Assembly (NCBI RefSeq): GCF_003391135.1
Contig: NZ_CP031455.1
Location: 5,378,001-5,442,000, forward strand
Source: Streptoverticillium olivoreticuli subsp. olivoreticuli
Lineage (GTDB): Bacteria; Actinomycetota; Actinomycetes; Streptomycetales; Streptomycetaceae
Direction: 5' to 3'
Length of the DNA: 64,000 nt
Below the pieces are notes generated by a model. That model saw nothing but the letters and a program-made list of their open reading frames with translations. It did not search any database and was not told the DNA's origin. Each line of letters opens with the position of its first letter. The stretch's first letter is position 1. A program made the position numbers and the translations under genes. This document shows, piece after piece, positions 11,431-20,693 of the stretch.

Positions 11431-12362
11431 CGGCCTACGCGGCGGTGCCCCACGCCGGGCTCGGGTCGGCGGCGGCGCTGGGAGCGCTGGTCATGGCCTG
11501 GTCGATGACGAGGCCGGACCAGGAAGTCCGGCGGGCCAGGCTGCTGTTCGCCGGCGGGGGCGAGATCGGGCCCGTCGGATTCGGGCTGCCCGAATGGGCC
11601 GTTGTGTGGGTCGGCCGGTTGCGGCGGCTGGCTCGGGAGCGGCGCGAGCTGGCCTGCCTCCCGGTCGGCGGTGCCTTGGCCCTGCTGGGGGAGTCCGTGC
11701 TGCCGCTGTTGGCCGCGGTGGCGGCGGTGCCGCTCGTGCGGAGGTGGCTCCGTGCCCGGCGGGCGAGGGATGAGCGCGAGCGACGGGAAGCGGCGGTGAT
11801 CGAGCTGTGCGGCGTCGTCGCGGGTGAGCTGAGGGCGGGTCGGCAGCCTGCCGAGGCCCTCTCGGGGGCTGTGGCGAGGGAGTTGGGGCGGGACTGGGCG
11901 GTGGTTCCGGCGGCCGCGCGATTCGGTGGGGACGTTCCGGAGGCGCTGCGTTCGGTGGGCCGACTGCCGGGGGCCGAGGGGCTGCAGGGCGTGGCCGCGT
12001 GCTGGAAGGTCGCGGTCGACGGTGGTGCGGGACTGGCCTCCGGGCTGGAGCGGGTGGCGGCGGCCCTGAGCGCGGAGCGTGATCAACGGGAGGAGTTGCA
12101 CGCCCAGTTGGCCGGTACCCGATCCACCGCTGTGATGCTCGCGGTGCTTCCCGTTCTGGCCCTGCTGATGGGCAGCGCGCTCGGGGCCGATCCGCTGAGG
12201 GTGTTGCTGCACACGCCGGTGGGCCTGGGCTGTCTGTGCCTCGGCGGGGCGCTTGAGGGCGCGGGGCTCGCCTGGACGGGCCGGATCGTGCGTGGCGCGG
12301 CCGGAGTTCCGGGTGCGGGGCCCGATGCCGTGCCGGATTCGGAGCGGAGGGGGATCCGGTGA
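11427..12362 (+). CDS. tadB: TadB-like inner membrane platform protein (T2SF domain)
   Basis: A 311-residue protein with N-terminal membrane segments, a cytoplasmic T2SF/GspF-like domain (CGVVAGELRAGRQPAEAL, then the ATCWKVAVDGGAGLASGLERV-type helix region), and C-terminal hydrophobic segments. With TadC it would form the membrane platform on which TadA acts. The start at 11427 overlaps the tadA stop, and the stop overlaps tadC by four bases. Confidence 0.85.
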   Translation: MTAYAAVPHAGLGSAAALGALVMAWSMTRPDQEVRRARLLFAGGGEIGPVGFGLPEWAVVWVGRLRRLARERRELACLPVGGALALLGESVLPLLAAVAAVPLVRRWLRARRARDERERREAAVIELCGVVAGELRAGRQPAEALSGAVARELGRDWAVVPAAARFGGDVPEALRSVGRLPGAEGLQGVAACWKVAVDGGAGLASGLERVAAALSAERDQREELHAQLAGTRSTAVMLAVLPVLALLMGSALGADPLRVLLHTPVGLGCLCLGGALEGAGLAWTGRIVRGAAGVPGAGPDAVPDSERRGIR

Positions 12363-13174
12363 GCGGAAATGTTATCCACAGCCTGTGGATGGTGATGTCG
12401 CTCTGCGCCGGGCTCGCGGGGGCGGCAGCGGCTCTCAAGGCGGTCCGCCGGAAGCGGGGCGCGCGCAGGAGAGCCGCGTCCCTGCTCGGCCGACGCGAGG
12501 CGGAGGCTGCTGGACGGGCGGTGGGGTCGCTGCGGTCGTGGGCGGAGCGGCTCCCCGGGATCCGTCGGTGGTGGCCGGTGGCCGGGGTTGCCGCTGGTCC
12601 CATCCTCGTCGGAGGAATCGCCGGGTGGGGGCTGGGACTCGCCGCCGTGTACGGCATGTGGCGGGTGCGACGGCGGAGGGGGAGAGCGGACGACGGTCCG
12701 GGCGCCACGTCTCCGGCAGTGCCGGCCGAAGAGGTGGAGAGGCAACTGCCGCTCGCCGCCGATCTCATGGCCGCCTGTCTCGCCGCCGGGGCGGGGCCGA
12801 GGGAGGCGGCGGAGGCGGTGGGCGCTTCCCTCGGCGGGCCGGTGGGGGAGCGGCTGGCCCAGGCGGCCGCGGAGGTCCGGCTCGGGGGCGAGCCCGCCAC
12901 GGCCTGGAGCCGGGTCGGGTCCCTCCCCCGTGCCCAGGCCCTGGCGCACTGTCTGGAGCGCGCGCAGGCGACCGGGGTGCCCGCGGTGGAGCCCATGTCC
13001 CGGCTCGCGGCCCGCTTGCGCGCCGAGCGGAGCCGGGCGGCGGGCATACGGGCCCGGCGCGCGGGCGTCCTGGTGACGGCCCCGCTGGGGCTGTGCTTCC
13101 TGCCCGCGTTCCTGACGGTCGGCGTGGTGCCCGTGGTGATCGGGCTCGCGGGCGGACTCCTGAAAGGCAATTGA
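12359..13174 (+). CDS. tadC: TadC-like inner membrane platform protein (T2SF domain)
   Basis: A 271-residue partner of TadB from GTG 12359. It has an N-terminal membrane segment, two hydrophobic segments near residues 70-100, a T2SF region (LAADLMAACLAAGAGPREA) and a C-terminal hydrophobic hairpin. The first codons contain an inverted pair of DnaA-box-like sequences (listed separately). It belongs to the tad operon. Confidence 0.83.
   Translation: MSGNVIHSLWMVMSLCAGLAGAAAALKAVRRKRGARRRAASLLGRREAEAAGRAVGSLRSWAERLPGIRRWWPVAGVAAGPILVGGIAGWGLGLAAVYGMWRVRRRRGRADDGPGATSPAVPAEEVERQLPLAADLMAACLAAGAGPREAAEAVGASLGGPVGERLAQAAAEVRLGGEPATAWSRVGSLPRAQALAHCLERAQATGVPAVEPMSRLAARLRAERSRAAGIRARRAGVLVTAPLGLCFLPAFLTVGVVPVVIGLAGGLLKGN
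12372..12388. promoter_or_regulatory. Inverted DnaA-box pair inside the tadC start
   Basis: TTATCCACA (12372-12380) is the canonical DnaA box, followed after GCC by TGTGGAT on the other strand, giving the palindrome ATCCACA-GCC-TGTGGAT. It lies within codons 5-10 of tadC, so codon content alone could produce it. It is noted for its perfect symmetry. Confidence 0.3.
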
Positions 13175-13176
13175 CG

Positions 13177-13437
13177 ATGCGTGAGACGAAAGCGGGGGAA
13201 GTGGTGATGGCGATGTCGGTGATGTCGTGGTGGTCGAATTTCCGTTCATGGCAGGAAATGCGGGTGGGGGCGCGGTCCGGGGCCGGTGCGGAGGCAGGGA
13301 TGTCCACGGCCGAATACGCCATCGGCACGCTCGCGGCCTGCGCCCTGGCCGCCGTGCTCTACAAGGTGGTCACAAGTGGCGCCGTCACCGCGGCGTTGCA
13401 GGGGCTGATCGAGAAGGCGCTCCATGCGCCGTTCTGA
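13177..13437 (+). CDS. Small Flp-type pilin (DUF4244-like)
   Basis: An 86-residue protein starting at ATG 13177, eight bases after AAAGG. The C-terminal half carries G-MSTAEYAIGTLAACALAA, matching the Flp prepilin pattern G/xxxxEY before a hydrophobic helix: Gly at -1, Glu at +5, Tyr at +6. It is therefore the likely structural pilin, processed after the Gly. The leader is unusually long (about 40 residues), and internal starts would shorten it. It overlaps the next gene by 14 bp. Confidence 0.8.
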   Translation: MRETKAGEVVMAMSVMSWWSNFRSWQEMRVGARSGAGAEAGMSTAEYAIGTLAACALAAVLYKVVTSGAVTAALQGLIEKALHAPF

Positions 13438-13768
13438 CGGTGGCTATGTGACCGCGGAGGCCGCGGTGGTGCTGCCGACGCTGACGGTGTTCGGCATGGC
13501 GCTGATCTGGGGGTTGATGGCCGCGTCCGCGCAGATCCAGTGCGTGGACGCGGCGCGGGCCGGGGCCCGGGCGGCGGCCCGGTCCGACCCTCCTTCGGTG
13601 GCCGTCGCCGCGGCAAGGGCGGCCGCGCCCGAGGGCGCGACGGTCGCTCTGGCCAGGGAGGGCGACCTGGTCCGGGTGCGCGTCGACGCCCGGGCCGCGG
13701 GGCCGGGTCCGCTGGCGGTCCGGCTGGGAGGAGAGGCGGTGGCCCTTGCGGAAGAGACCGTGGGGTGA
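13424..13768 (+). CDS. TadE-like pseudopilin
   Basis: A 114-residue protein with GYVTAEAAVVLPTLTVFGMAL at its start, the TadE signature of a short basic leader and a hydrophobic helix with Glu near the processing site. The rest is an extracytoplasmic Ala/Arg-rich domain. TadE proteins are minor pseudopilins of Tad systems. It overlaps both neighbours, consistent with one transcript. Confidence 0.8.
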   Translation: MRRSDGGYVTAEAAVVLPTLTVFGMALIWGLMAASAQIQCVDAARAGARAAARSDPPSVAVAAARAAAPEGATVALAREGDLVRVRVDARAAGPGPLAVRLGGEAVALAEETVG

Positions 13769-14102
13769 CAGCGGCATGGCGACGGCATGGGTGGCGGTGG
13801 CAGCCACGGCGTTCTGCGCGGTGTTCGCGGTGGTGCTGGCCATGGGGCAGGCGATCGAGGCCCGTCACCGGGCCGGCGGGGCGGCGGACCTGGCGGTGCT
13901 GGCGGCCGCGGACCACGCCCTCGAAGGCGAGCAGACGGCGTGCGGTCTCGCTCGGCGGGTGGCGGTGGCCCAGCACACGCGGGTGGTGCGCTGCGCCGTG
14001 AGCGGTGAGTACGCCGAAGTGTCCGCCGAGGCCGGGGCGGGCCCGTACGAAGCGCGAGTCCGCTCGCGAGCGGGCCCGGCGACGGGAGACGCTTGGCCGT
14101 GA
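13746..14102 (+). CDS. TadE/Rv3654c-like protein next to the DECH helicase
   Basis: A 118-residue protein read from TTG 13746 that overlaps the preceding gene. An N-terminal hydrophobic helix (about residues 12-35) is followed by ARHRAGGAADLAVLAAAD, a hallmark of the small TadE-like family that sits beside DECH-box helicases in actinobacteria. GTG or ATG codons further in could also be used. Its stop codon TGA merges into the tandem heptamer array that follows. Confidence 0.75.
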   Translation: MRKRPWGDSGMATAWVAVAATAFCAVFAVVLAMGQAIEARHRAGGAADLAVLAAADHALEGEQTACGLARRVAVAQHTRVVRCAVSGEYAEVSAEAGAGPYEARVRSRAGPATGDAWP

Positions 14103-14170
14103 GCCGTGAGCCGTGAGCCGTGAGCCGTGAGCCGTGAGCCGTGAGCCGTGAGCCGTGAGCCGTGAGCCGT
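14101..14170 (+). repeat. Perfect 10-copy heptamer tandem repeat (GAGCCGT)
   Basis: Ten uninterrupted identical copies of GAGCCGT fill 14101-14170, with a partial copy (GCCGT) just before. The array begins at the stop codon of the last tad gene and lies in the 246-bp gap before the convergent helicase gene. The unit length is not a multiple of three and it reads TGA in one frame, so copy-number change would not alter the protein. Confidence 0.97.
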
Positions 14171-14348
14171 GCCGGGTCGCGTCTCGCGGGTCGGCCGGAG
14201 TGGGCTCGGTGCCGGTCGGTGGTGCGGCCTCGGGGAGGGCGCAGGTCGCCTCGGGCCGCTTCCCCGCTCCCGCCTCCCTCCAGGGCCGCCCGCGGCCCGG
14301 GATCGCGCCTGAGGGGCCGTTACGCGGGCTCGGAGTGGCGGGAGTTCC

Positions 14349-16805
14349 CTACGTCTCCTCGGGAGGCTTCGGCGGGGCGCCCTTCAGGAGGTGGGTGAGG
14401 AGGCGGATGGCGGCCTTCTTGTCGAGGGGGTCGTTGCCGTTGCCGCACTTGGGGGACTGGACGCAGGAGGGGCAGCCGGATTCGCACTCGCAGGCGGCGA
14501 TTGCCTCGCGGGTGGCGGTGAGCCACTCGGCGGCGGTGTGGAAGGCGCGTTCGGCGAAGCCGGCCCCGCCCGAGTGACCGTCGTAGACGAAGACGGTGGG
14601 CAGGAGCGTGTCGGGGTGGAGGGGGACGGAGACCCCGCCGATGTCCCAGCGGTCGCAGGTGGCGAAGAGCGGCAGCATGCCGATGGAGGCGTGTTCCGCG
14701 GCGTGCAGGGCGCCGCCGAGGGCCTCGGGGTGGATGCGGGCGTCGTCGAGCTGGTCCTCGGTGACGGTCCACCACACGGCCCGGGTGCGCAGGGTGCGGG
14801 GCGGCAGGTCCAGCTTGGACTCGCCGAGGACCTCGCCGCTGATGAGCCGGCGGCGGAGGAAGGAGACGACCTGATTGGTGACTTCGACGGAGCCGAAGCA
14901 GAGCCGCGCGTCCCCCCAGGGGATCTCGGCGGTGGTCTCCAGGATCGAGACGGAGGTGGTGTCGCGGGCCGTCGTCGAATAGGGCGGGTCGGCCTGCTCG
15001 ACCAGGGCGACGGAGTCCTCCAGGTCGAGGTGGCGGACGAGATAGGTCCGGCCCTGGTGGAGGTGGACCGCGCCCTCGTGGACGGCGGTGTGCGCGGCGT
15101 CGGCGTCCACGGTGCCCAGCAGCCGCCCGGTGCCCTCCTCCACGACCTGGACGGGGCGCCCGCCCCCGCCCCGGATGTCGGTGAGGTCGACGGCGCGCTC
15201 GCGGCGCGTCCAGTGCCAGGCGGCGGCCCGGCGGCGGAGCAGCTTGCGCCCTTCGAGCTGGGTGAGGAGACCGGGGGCCTCGGGCCCGAAGAGGGAGAGA
15301 TCGGCCTCGGTGAGCGGCAGCTCGGCCGCCGCCGCGCACAGATGGGGGGCGAGGACGTAGGGGTTGTCCGGGTCGAGGACGGTGGATTCCACCGGCTGCC
15401 GGAAGAGGGCCTCCGGGTGGTGGACGAGATAGGTGTCCAGGGGGTCGTCGCGGGCGACGAGGACGGCGAGGGCGCCCCGGCCCGTACGGCCCGCGCGGCC
15501 CGCCTGCTGCCACAGGGAGGCGCGGGTGCCGGGATAGCCGCAGAGCACGACGGCGTCGAGACCGGCGACGTCGACGCCGAGTTCCAGGGCGGTGGTGGCC
15601 GACAGGCCCAGCAGCTCGCCGGAGTGCAGGGCGCGCTCGATGGCGCGGCGCTCCTCGGGGAGGTAGCCGCCCCGGTAGGCGGCGACGCGGGAGGGGAGGG
15701 AGCGGTCGACGGCGGCCAGGCGTTCCTGGGCGATGAGGGAGACGAGTTCGGCGCCGCGCCGGGAGCGGACGAACGCGACCGTGCGGACGCCCTGGACGAC
15801 GAGGTCGGTGAGGAGGTCGGCGGTCTCGGCGGTGGCGGTACGGCGGACGGGGGCGCCCTTCTCGCCGTGGAGCTCGGTGAGCGGGGGCTCCCAGAGGGCG
15901 AAGACCAGTTCGCCGCGCGGGGAGGAATCCTCGGTGATCTCCGCCACGGGCACCCCGGTGAGTCTGGAGGCGGCGGTGGCCGGGTCGGAGACGGTGGCGG
16001 AGGCGAGGAGGAAGACGGGATACGAGCCGTAGCGGGCGCAGACACGCCGGAGCCTGCGCAGCACCTGGGCGACGTGCGAGCCGAAGACGCCCCGGTAGGT
16101 GTGGCACTCGTCGATGACGACATAGCGCAGGGCGCGCAGGAAGGAGGACCACTTGGGGTGGGCGGGCAGGATCGAGCGGTGGAGCATGTCGGGGTTGGTG
16201 AGCGCGTAATTGGCGTACTGCCGCACCCACTCCCGCTCCTCGACGGGCGTGTCGCCGTCGTAGACGGCGGGGCGGACGCTCTTGCCCAGGGGCTCGGCCA
16301 GGGCCCGTACGGCGCGTCGCTGGTCGGCGGCGAGGGCCTTGGTGGGGGCGAGGTAGAGGGCGGTGGCGCCACGGCCGTTCGGGGCCTCCGCCCCGTCCAG
16401 CAGGGCGCTCAGCACGGGGGCGAGGTAGGCGAGGGACTTCCCGGAGGCGGTTCCGGTGGCCACCACCACGGACTCGCCGCGCAGGGCGTGCTCGGCCGTG
16501 AGAGCCTGGTGAGCCCAGGGGCGTTCGATGCCGGCCAGCCGGATGGCGTCGACCACTTCCGGCCGGATCTTCTCGGGCCAGGGGGCATGACGTCCCGGAC
16601 GCGGGGGCAAGTGCTCCGTATGAGTGATGCGTGCAGCCCGGTCGGCCCCGGCGGTCAGCCTGTCGAGGACCGTCCGGGGAGCGGGGTGTATGCCCGCCTC
16701 CGGCGGGAGTTGATCGTTGGCCATTGACACCGAGTGTGTCACTGGCGTGGCGGACAATGGCGCCAAGGCGTCGTGCACGCCTGCCGGTAAGTGATTGAAT
16801 GCCAT
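14349..16805 (-). CDS. DECH-box superfamily 2 helicase with DUF1998 Cys cluster (MrfA-like)
   Basis: An 818-residue helicase. Motif I is [12 protein letters not shown], motif II IDECH, motif III SATVS, with a helicase C domain ([23 protein letters not shown]). The C-terminal DUF1998 region has four clustered cysteines ([10 protein letters not shown], then SPKCGN), which in MrfA-type DNA-repair helicases bind zinc. I chose ATG 16805; ATG 16724 is an alternative and neither has a strong ribosome site. With the upstream start, codon 6 is the rare TTA. It is divergent from bldG, with only 54 bp between. Confidence 0.88.
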   Translation of the reverse strand: MAFNHLPAGVHDALAPLSATPVTHSVSMANDQLPPEAGIHPAPRTVLDRLTAGADRAARITHTEHLPPRPGRHAPWPEKIRPEVVDAIRLAGIERPWAHQALTAEHALRGESVVVATGTASGKSLAYLAPVLSALLDGAEAPNGRGATALYLAPTKALAADQRRAVRALAEPLGKSVRPAVYDGDTPVEEREWVRQYANYALTNPDMLHRSILPAHPKWSSFLRALRYVVIDECHTYRGVFGSHVAQVLRRLRRVCARYGSYPVFLLASATVSDPATAASRLTGVPVAEITEDSSPRGELVFALWEPPLTELHGEKGAPVRRTATAETADLLTDLVVQGVRTVAFVRSRRGAELVSLIAQERLAAVDRSLPSRVAAYRGGYLPEERRAIERALHSGELLGLSATTALELGVDVAGLDAVVLCGYPGTRASLWQQAGRAGRTGRGALAVLVARDDPLDTYLVHHPEALFRQPVESTVLDPDNPYVLAPHLCAAAAELPLTEADLSLFGPEAPGLLTQLEGRKLLRRRAAAWHWTRRERAVDLTDIRGGGGRPVQVVEEGTGRLLGTVDADAAHTAVHEGAVHLHQGRTYLVRHLDLEDSVALVEQADPPYSTTARDTTSVSILETTAEIPWGDARLCFGSVEVTNQVVSFLRRRLISGEVLGESKLDLPPRTLRTRAVWWTVTEDQLDDARIHPEALGGALHAAEHASIGMLPLFATCDRWDIGGVSVPLHPDTLLPTVFVYDGHSGGAGFAERAFHTAAEWLTATREAIAACECESGCPSCVQSPKCGNGNDPLDKKAAIRLLTHLLKGAPPKPPEET

Positions 16806-16859
16806 CGCGGCTGCCGATCCATGGGGGGCGACCGCTCGATGCAAGGTGCTGGAGGATCC

Positions 16860-17201
16860 GTGGACCTGTCCCTGTCGACCGAGACCGTAGGCGACCGTAC
16901 GGTTGTCCGGGTCGGTGGCGAGATTGATGTGTACACCGCGCCCAAGCTGCGTGAGCAGTTGGTCGAGCTTGTCAACGACGGCAGCTATCACCTCGTCGTG
17001 GACATGGAGGGCGTCGACTTCCTCGACTCCACCGGGCTCGGCGTGCTGGTCGGCGGCCTCAAGCGGGTGCGGGCCCATGAGGGCTCGCTGCGCCTGGTCT
17101 GCAACCAGGAGCGCATTCTGAAGATTTTCCGTATCACCGGCCTCACCAAGGTGTTCCCGATTCACACCTCGGTCGAGGACGCGGTGCAGGCGACCGACTG
17201 A
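16860..17201 (+). CDS. bldG: Anti-sigma factor antagonist BldG
   Basis: A 113-residue STAS-domain protein needed in Streptomyces for aerial growth and antibiotic production. The start is GTG 16860 after GGAGG; the longer ORF from 16791 is not supported. The phosphoacceptor is Ser57 in FLDSTGLG. Unphosphorylated BldG binds anti-sigma factors and frees their sigma factors; phosphorylation reverses this. The next gene encodes a kinase-like partner in the usual bldG-orf3 arrangement. The promoter must lie partly within the divergent helicase gene start. Confidence 0.95.
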   Translation: MDLSLSTETVGDRTVVRVGGEIDVYTAPKLREQLVELVNDGSYHLVVDMEGVDFLDSTGLGVLVGGLKRVRAHEGSLRLVCNQERILKIFRITGLTKVFPIHTSVEDAVQATD

Positions 17202-17319
17202 CGGTCGTCGCAGGAAGACTGCCACGTGGGGGGATCCGGGCCCGAGGGTCCGGCCCTCCCTGCGAGTCCGCCCTTTTCCGGAAGAGGGGAAGGGGGCACG
17301 TACGATTGAGGGGGATGGC

Positions 17320-17784
17320 ATGGCCACCGTCGAACTGCTCTTCAGTGCCCTTCCCGAGCATGTCCGGACCGCCCGGCTGGTGGCGGCCGCGGTGGCGCGC
17401 CGGGCCGGAGTCGACGAGGCCGTGCTGGACGAGCTCCGTCTCGCCGTGGGCGAGGCGTGCTCCCGCGCGGTCGGGCTGCACATCAGCAATGGTGTGACCA
17501 GCCCGGTGCGGGTCGTGCTGATCGAGGACGAGAAGAAGTTCTCCATCGAGGTCGGGGACGACGCCCCAGGGCCGTCCGCCGCGGCGCTCGCGGCCGCGCG
17601 GGGCGCGAGCGGTGACCCGGGCTCGTCCGTGCCCGCTCAGGACGACGGCGGGGCCGACGGCGAGGACGACATGGGTCTCGCCGTGATCAGCGGCCTGGTC
17701 GACGATGTCGAGGTGACCGCCGACGAGAGCGGTGGCCTGATCCGTATGAGCTGGCCGACGACACCGGCGCACGTGCTGTCGTAG
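17320..17784 (+). CDS. Anti-sigma factor/HATPase-like partner of BldG
   Basis: A 154-residue Bergerat-fold protein of the RsbW type. The N-box region is LAVGEACSRAVGLH: the usual Asn that binds Mg2+ in E-x3-N is Arg here. MGLAVISGLVDDVEV is the G-box region. An acidic linker (residues 85-115) separates them. It follows bldG by 118 bp, as in other Streptomyces, and is expected to bind BldG; with the altered N-box, kinase activity on BldG is doubtful. Confidence 0.85.
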   Translation: MATVELLFSALPEHVRTARLVAAAVARRAGVDEAVLDELRLAVGEACSRAVGLHISNGVTSPVRVVLIEDEKKFSIEVGDDAPGPSAAALAAARGASGDPGSSVPAQDDGGADGEDDMGLAVISGLVDDVEVTADESGGLIRMSWPTTPAHVLS

Positions 17785-17973
17785 CCCGCCGTCACCGTAT
17801 TGCCGTAGCGGGCCGTCCCGGATTCGGCGTAACCGTCAGGGGTCCTGGTGAGGGCCCCCGTTTCGGCGTGCGGCAGCGCTGGCGGGGCCGGAGCGTGTCC
17901 TGGGCCGGGCCGGGGTTCCTCGCGCCGCGGGGGCGGATTTCCGCCGTGCGGCATGAGCCGCGGGTCTATTTCC

Positions 17974-18136
17974 GATCCCTTTTGATCTCCTCTTTCGATC
18001 TCCCCGCGTCGATCTTTCCTTTACGGATCCACGGTCGCGCATTCGGGATCTTTCTCCGCGATCTTTTGCCGCGCGATCATTCACTCGATCTTCACCGCGG
18101 TAAGGCCGGTTCCGTTTGCCGCGCTCTGTTTTGATC
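17974..18136 (+). repeat. GATC-rich degenerate repeat array upstream of hppA
   Basis: Within the 465-bp gene-free gap 17785-18249, GATC occurs ten times (starts 17974, 17984, 17997, 18011, 18026, 18047, 18060, 18075, 18087, 18133), mostly 10-15 bp apart and often as CGATCTT or TGATCTC in a pyrimidine-rich context. This is far denser than the surrounding sequence. The array sits 110-280 bp before hppA, where promoter or leader elements are expected. Function unknown. Confidence 0.6.
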
Positions 18137-18249
18137 TCGCCATGCTCCCTACAATCCGTCCATCTTGAGCTCAGGACGCCTGAGCGTGGCGGCTGTTCCG
18201 CGTTCGCGGTGCTGTCGCGCGCCCATGTGCCAAACGTCAAGGAGGACGA

Positions 18250-20640
18250 ATGGCGGGGCCCCTTACCCCTCGACAGGTGGACTTCACCCAGAATCTCGCG
18301 GCCGAGCTGACCCGGGGCAATCGCACGCTGGTACTGGTGATCGGGGTCGTGGCGCTCGCCGCGCTCGGGGTCGCCGTGGTGCTCGTACGGCAGGTGCTCG
18401 CGGCGCGCGAGGGCACCGACAGCATGAGAAAGATCGCCGCGGCGGTGCAGGAAGGCGCGAATGCCTATCTCGCCCGTCAGTTGCGCACCCTCGGCTTTTT
18501 CGCCGTGGCCGTGTTCTTCCTGCTCATGCTGTTGCCGGCGGACAACTGGTCGCAGCGCATCGGGCGTTCGGGCTTCTTCCTGATCGGCGCTCTCTTCTCC
18601 GCGGCCACCGGCTATATCGGCATGTGGCTCGCGGTGCGCAGCAATGTGCGGGTCGCCGCCGCGGCGCGAGAGGCCACCCCCGCCGAGGGCGAGCCCGAAA
18701 AGGATCTGACGGCCGTTTCCCACAAGGCCATGAAGATCGCGTTCCGGACGGGCGGGGTCGTCGGCATGTGCACGGTCGGGCTCGGCCTGCTGGGCGCCTC
18801 GTGCGTGGTGCTGGCGTACAAGGCCGACGCGCCCAAGGTGCTGGAGGGCTTCGGCTTCGGCGCGGCGCTGCTCGCGATGTTCATGAGGGTCGGCGGTGGC
18901 ATCTTCACCAAGGCCGCCGACGTCGGCGCCGACCTGGTCGGCAAGGTGGAACAAGGCATTCCGGAGGACGATCCGCGCAATGCCGCCACCATCGCCGACA
19001 ACGTGGGCGACAACGTCGGGGACTGCGCGGGCATGGCGGCCGACCTCTTCGAGTCGTATGCCGTGACGCTGGTCGCCGCGCTGATCCTCGGCAAGGCGGC
19101 GTTCGGCGACGCGGGCCTCGCCTTTCCGCTGCTCGTCCCCGCCATCGGGGTGGTCACCGCGATGATCGGCATCTTCGCCGTGGCCCCGCGGCGCGCGGAC
19201 CGCAGCGGGATGACCGCGATCAACCGCGGTTTCTTCATCTCGGCGGCCGTCTCCCTGGTGCTCGTCGCGGTGGCGGTGTTCGCGTATCTGCCGTCCAGCT
19301 ACGCCGACTTGAAGGGCATCGGCGACGCCGCCATCAGCGGGCACAAGGGCGACCCTCGGGTGCTGGCCCTGGTGGCGGTGGCCATCGGCATCGTCCTCGC
19401 CGCGCTGATCCAGCAACTCACGGGCTATTTCACGGAGACGAGCCGCCGGCCCGTGCGCGACATCGGCAAGTCCTCGCTGACCGGTCCCGCGACCGTGGTG
19501 CTCGCCGGCATCTCCATCGGCCTGGAGTCGGCGGTCTATTCGGCCGTGCTCATCGCGCTCGCCGTCTACGGCGCGTTCCTGCTGGGCGGCACCTCGATCA
19601 TGCTCGCGCTGTTCGCCGTCGCCCTCGCGGGCACGGGGCTGCTCACCACCGTCGGCGTCATCGTCGCCATGGACACCTTCGGCCCGGTCTCCGACAACGC
19701 CCAGGGCATCGCCGAGATGTCCGGGGACGTCGAGGGCGCGGGCGCGCAGGTGCTCACCGACCTCGACGCCGTGGGCAACACCACCAAGGCGATCACCAAG
19801 GGCATCGCCATCGCCACGGCGGTGCTGGCGGCGTCGGCGCTCTTCGGTTCGTACCGCGACGCGATCGCCACGGCGGTCGACGAGGTGCACGCGAAGTCCA
19901 CGGAGATGAACCTGAGTCTGGACATCTCGCAGCCCAACAACCTCGTGGGCCTGGTGCTGGGCGCCGCGGTCGTCTTCCTCTTCTCGGGGCTCGCCATCAA
20001 CGCGGTGTCGCGGTCGGCGGGCGCGGTGGTCTACGAGGTGCGGCGGCAGTTCCGCGAGCACCCCGGGATCATGGACTACAGCGAGAAGCCCGAGTACGGG
20101 CGCGTGGTGGACATCTGCACCAAGGACGCGCTGCGCGAACTCGCCACGCCCGGCCTGCTGGCCGTCATGGCACCGATCGCGGTCGGCTTCTCGCTCGGGG
20201 TCGGCGCGCTCGGTTCGTACCTCGCGGGCGCCATCGGCACCGGCACCCTGATGGCCGTCTTCCTGGCCAACTCCGGTGGTGCCTGGGACAACGCCAAGAA
20301 GCTGGTCGAGGACGGGCACCACGGCGGCAAGGGCAGCGAGGCGCACGCCGCGACGGTCATCGGCGACACGGTCGGCGACCCGTTCAAGGACACGGCGGGG
20401 CCCGCGATCAACCCGCTGCTGAAGGTGATGAACCTGGTGGCGCTGCTGATCGCGCCCGCGGTGGTCAAGTTCTCCTACGGGGCCGACGCCAACAGGGGCC
20501 TGCGGATCGGCGTCGCGGTGCTCGCGATCGTCGTCATCGTCGGTGCCGTCTACGTCTCCAAGCGGCGCGGCGTCGCCATGGGCGACGACGGCGAGGCGGA
20601 GCGCGCGGCGCACCCCGTGGATCCCGCGGTGGTGTCCTGA
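18250..20640 (+). CDS. hppA: K+-insensitive proton-pumping membrane pyrophosphatase
   Basis: A 796-residue polytopic H+-PPase that couples PPi hydrolysis to proton export. The substrate-site signature is visible around residues 215-265 (FTKAADVGADLVGK and DNVGDNVGDCAGMAADLFE). GNTTKAITKG carries Lys at the position that distinguishes K+-independent from K+-dependent enzymes (Ala). The ATG at 18250 follows AAGGAGG. A long GATC-rich leader precedes it and a hairpin terminator follows. The position after the bldG pair is conserved in Streptomyces. Confidence 0.95.
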   Translation: MAGPLTPRQVDFTQNLAAELTRGNRTLVLVIGVVALAALGVAVVLVRQVLAAREGTDSMRKIAAAVQEGANAYLARQLRTLGFFAVAVFFLLMLLPADNWSQRIGRSGFFLIGALFSAATGYIGMWLAVRSNVRVAAAAREATPAEGEPEKDLTAVSHKAMKIAFRTGGVVGMCTVGLGLLGASCVVLAYKADAPKVLEGFGFGAALLAMFMRVGGGIFTKAADVGADLVGKVEQGIPEDDPRNAATIADNVGDNVGDCAGMAADLFESYAVTLVAALILGKAAFGDAGLAFPLLVPAIGVVTAMIGIFAVAPRRADRSGMTAINRGFFISAAVSLVLVAVAVFAYLPSSYADLKGIGDAAISGHKGDPRVLALVAVAIGIVLAALIQQLTGYFTETSRRPVRDIGKSSLTGPATVVLAGISIGLESAVYSAVLIALAVYGAFLLGGTSIMLALFAVALAGTGLLTTVGVIVAMDTFGPVSDNAQGIAEMSGDVEGAGAQVLTDLDAVGNTTKAITKGIAIATAVLAASALFGSYRDAIATAVDEVHAKSTEMNLSLDISQPNNLVGLVLGAAVVFLFSGLAINAVSRSAGAVVYEVRRQFREHPGIMDYSEKPEYGRVVDICTKDALRELATPGLLAVMAPIAVGFSLGVGALGSYLAGAIGTGTLMAVFLANSGGAWDNAKKLVEDGHHGGKGSEAHAATVIGDTVGDPFKDTAGPAINPLLKVMNLVALLIAPAVVKFSYGADANRGLRIGVAVLAIVVIVGAVYVSKRRGVAMGDDGEAERAAHPVDPAVVS

Positions 20641-20657
20641 CGGACCCGGTCCGGCCA

Positions 20658-20693
20658 CGGGCGGGCGGCGTGCCCAGGCGCGCCGTCCGCCCG
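20658..20693 (+). terminator. Terminator-like hairpin after hppA
   Basis: A 13-bp stem, 20658-20670 with 20681-20693, containing one G-T pair and a 10-nt loop. It starts 17 bp after the hppA stop and is followed by TTCG. It fits factor-independent or hairpin-assisted termination. Confidence 0.6.
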
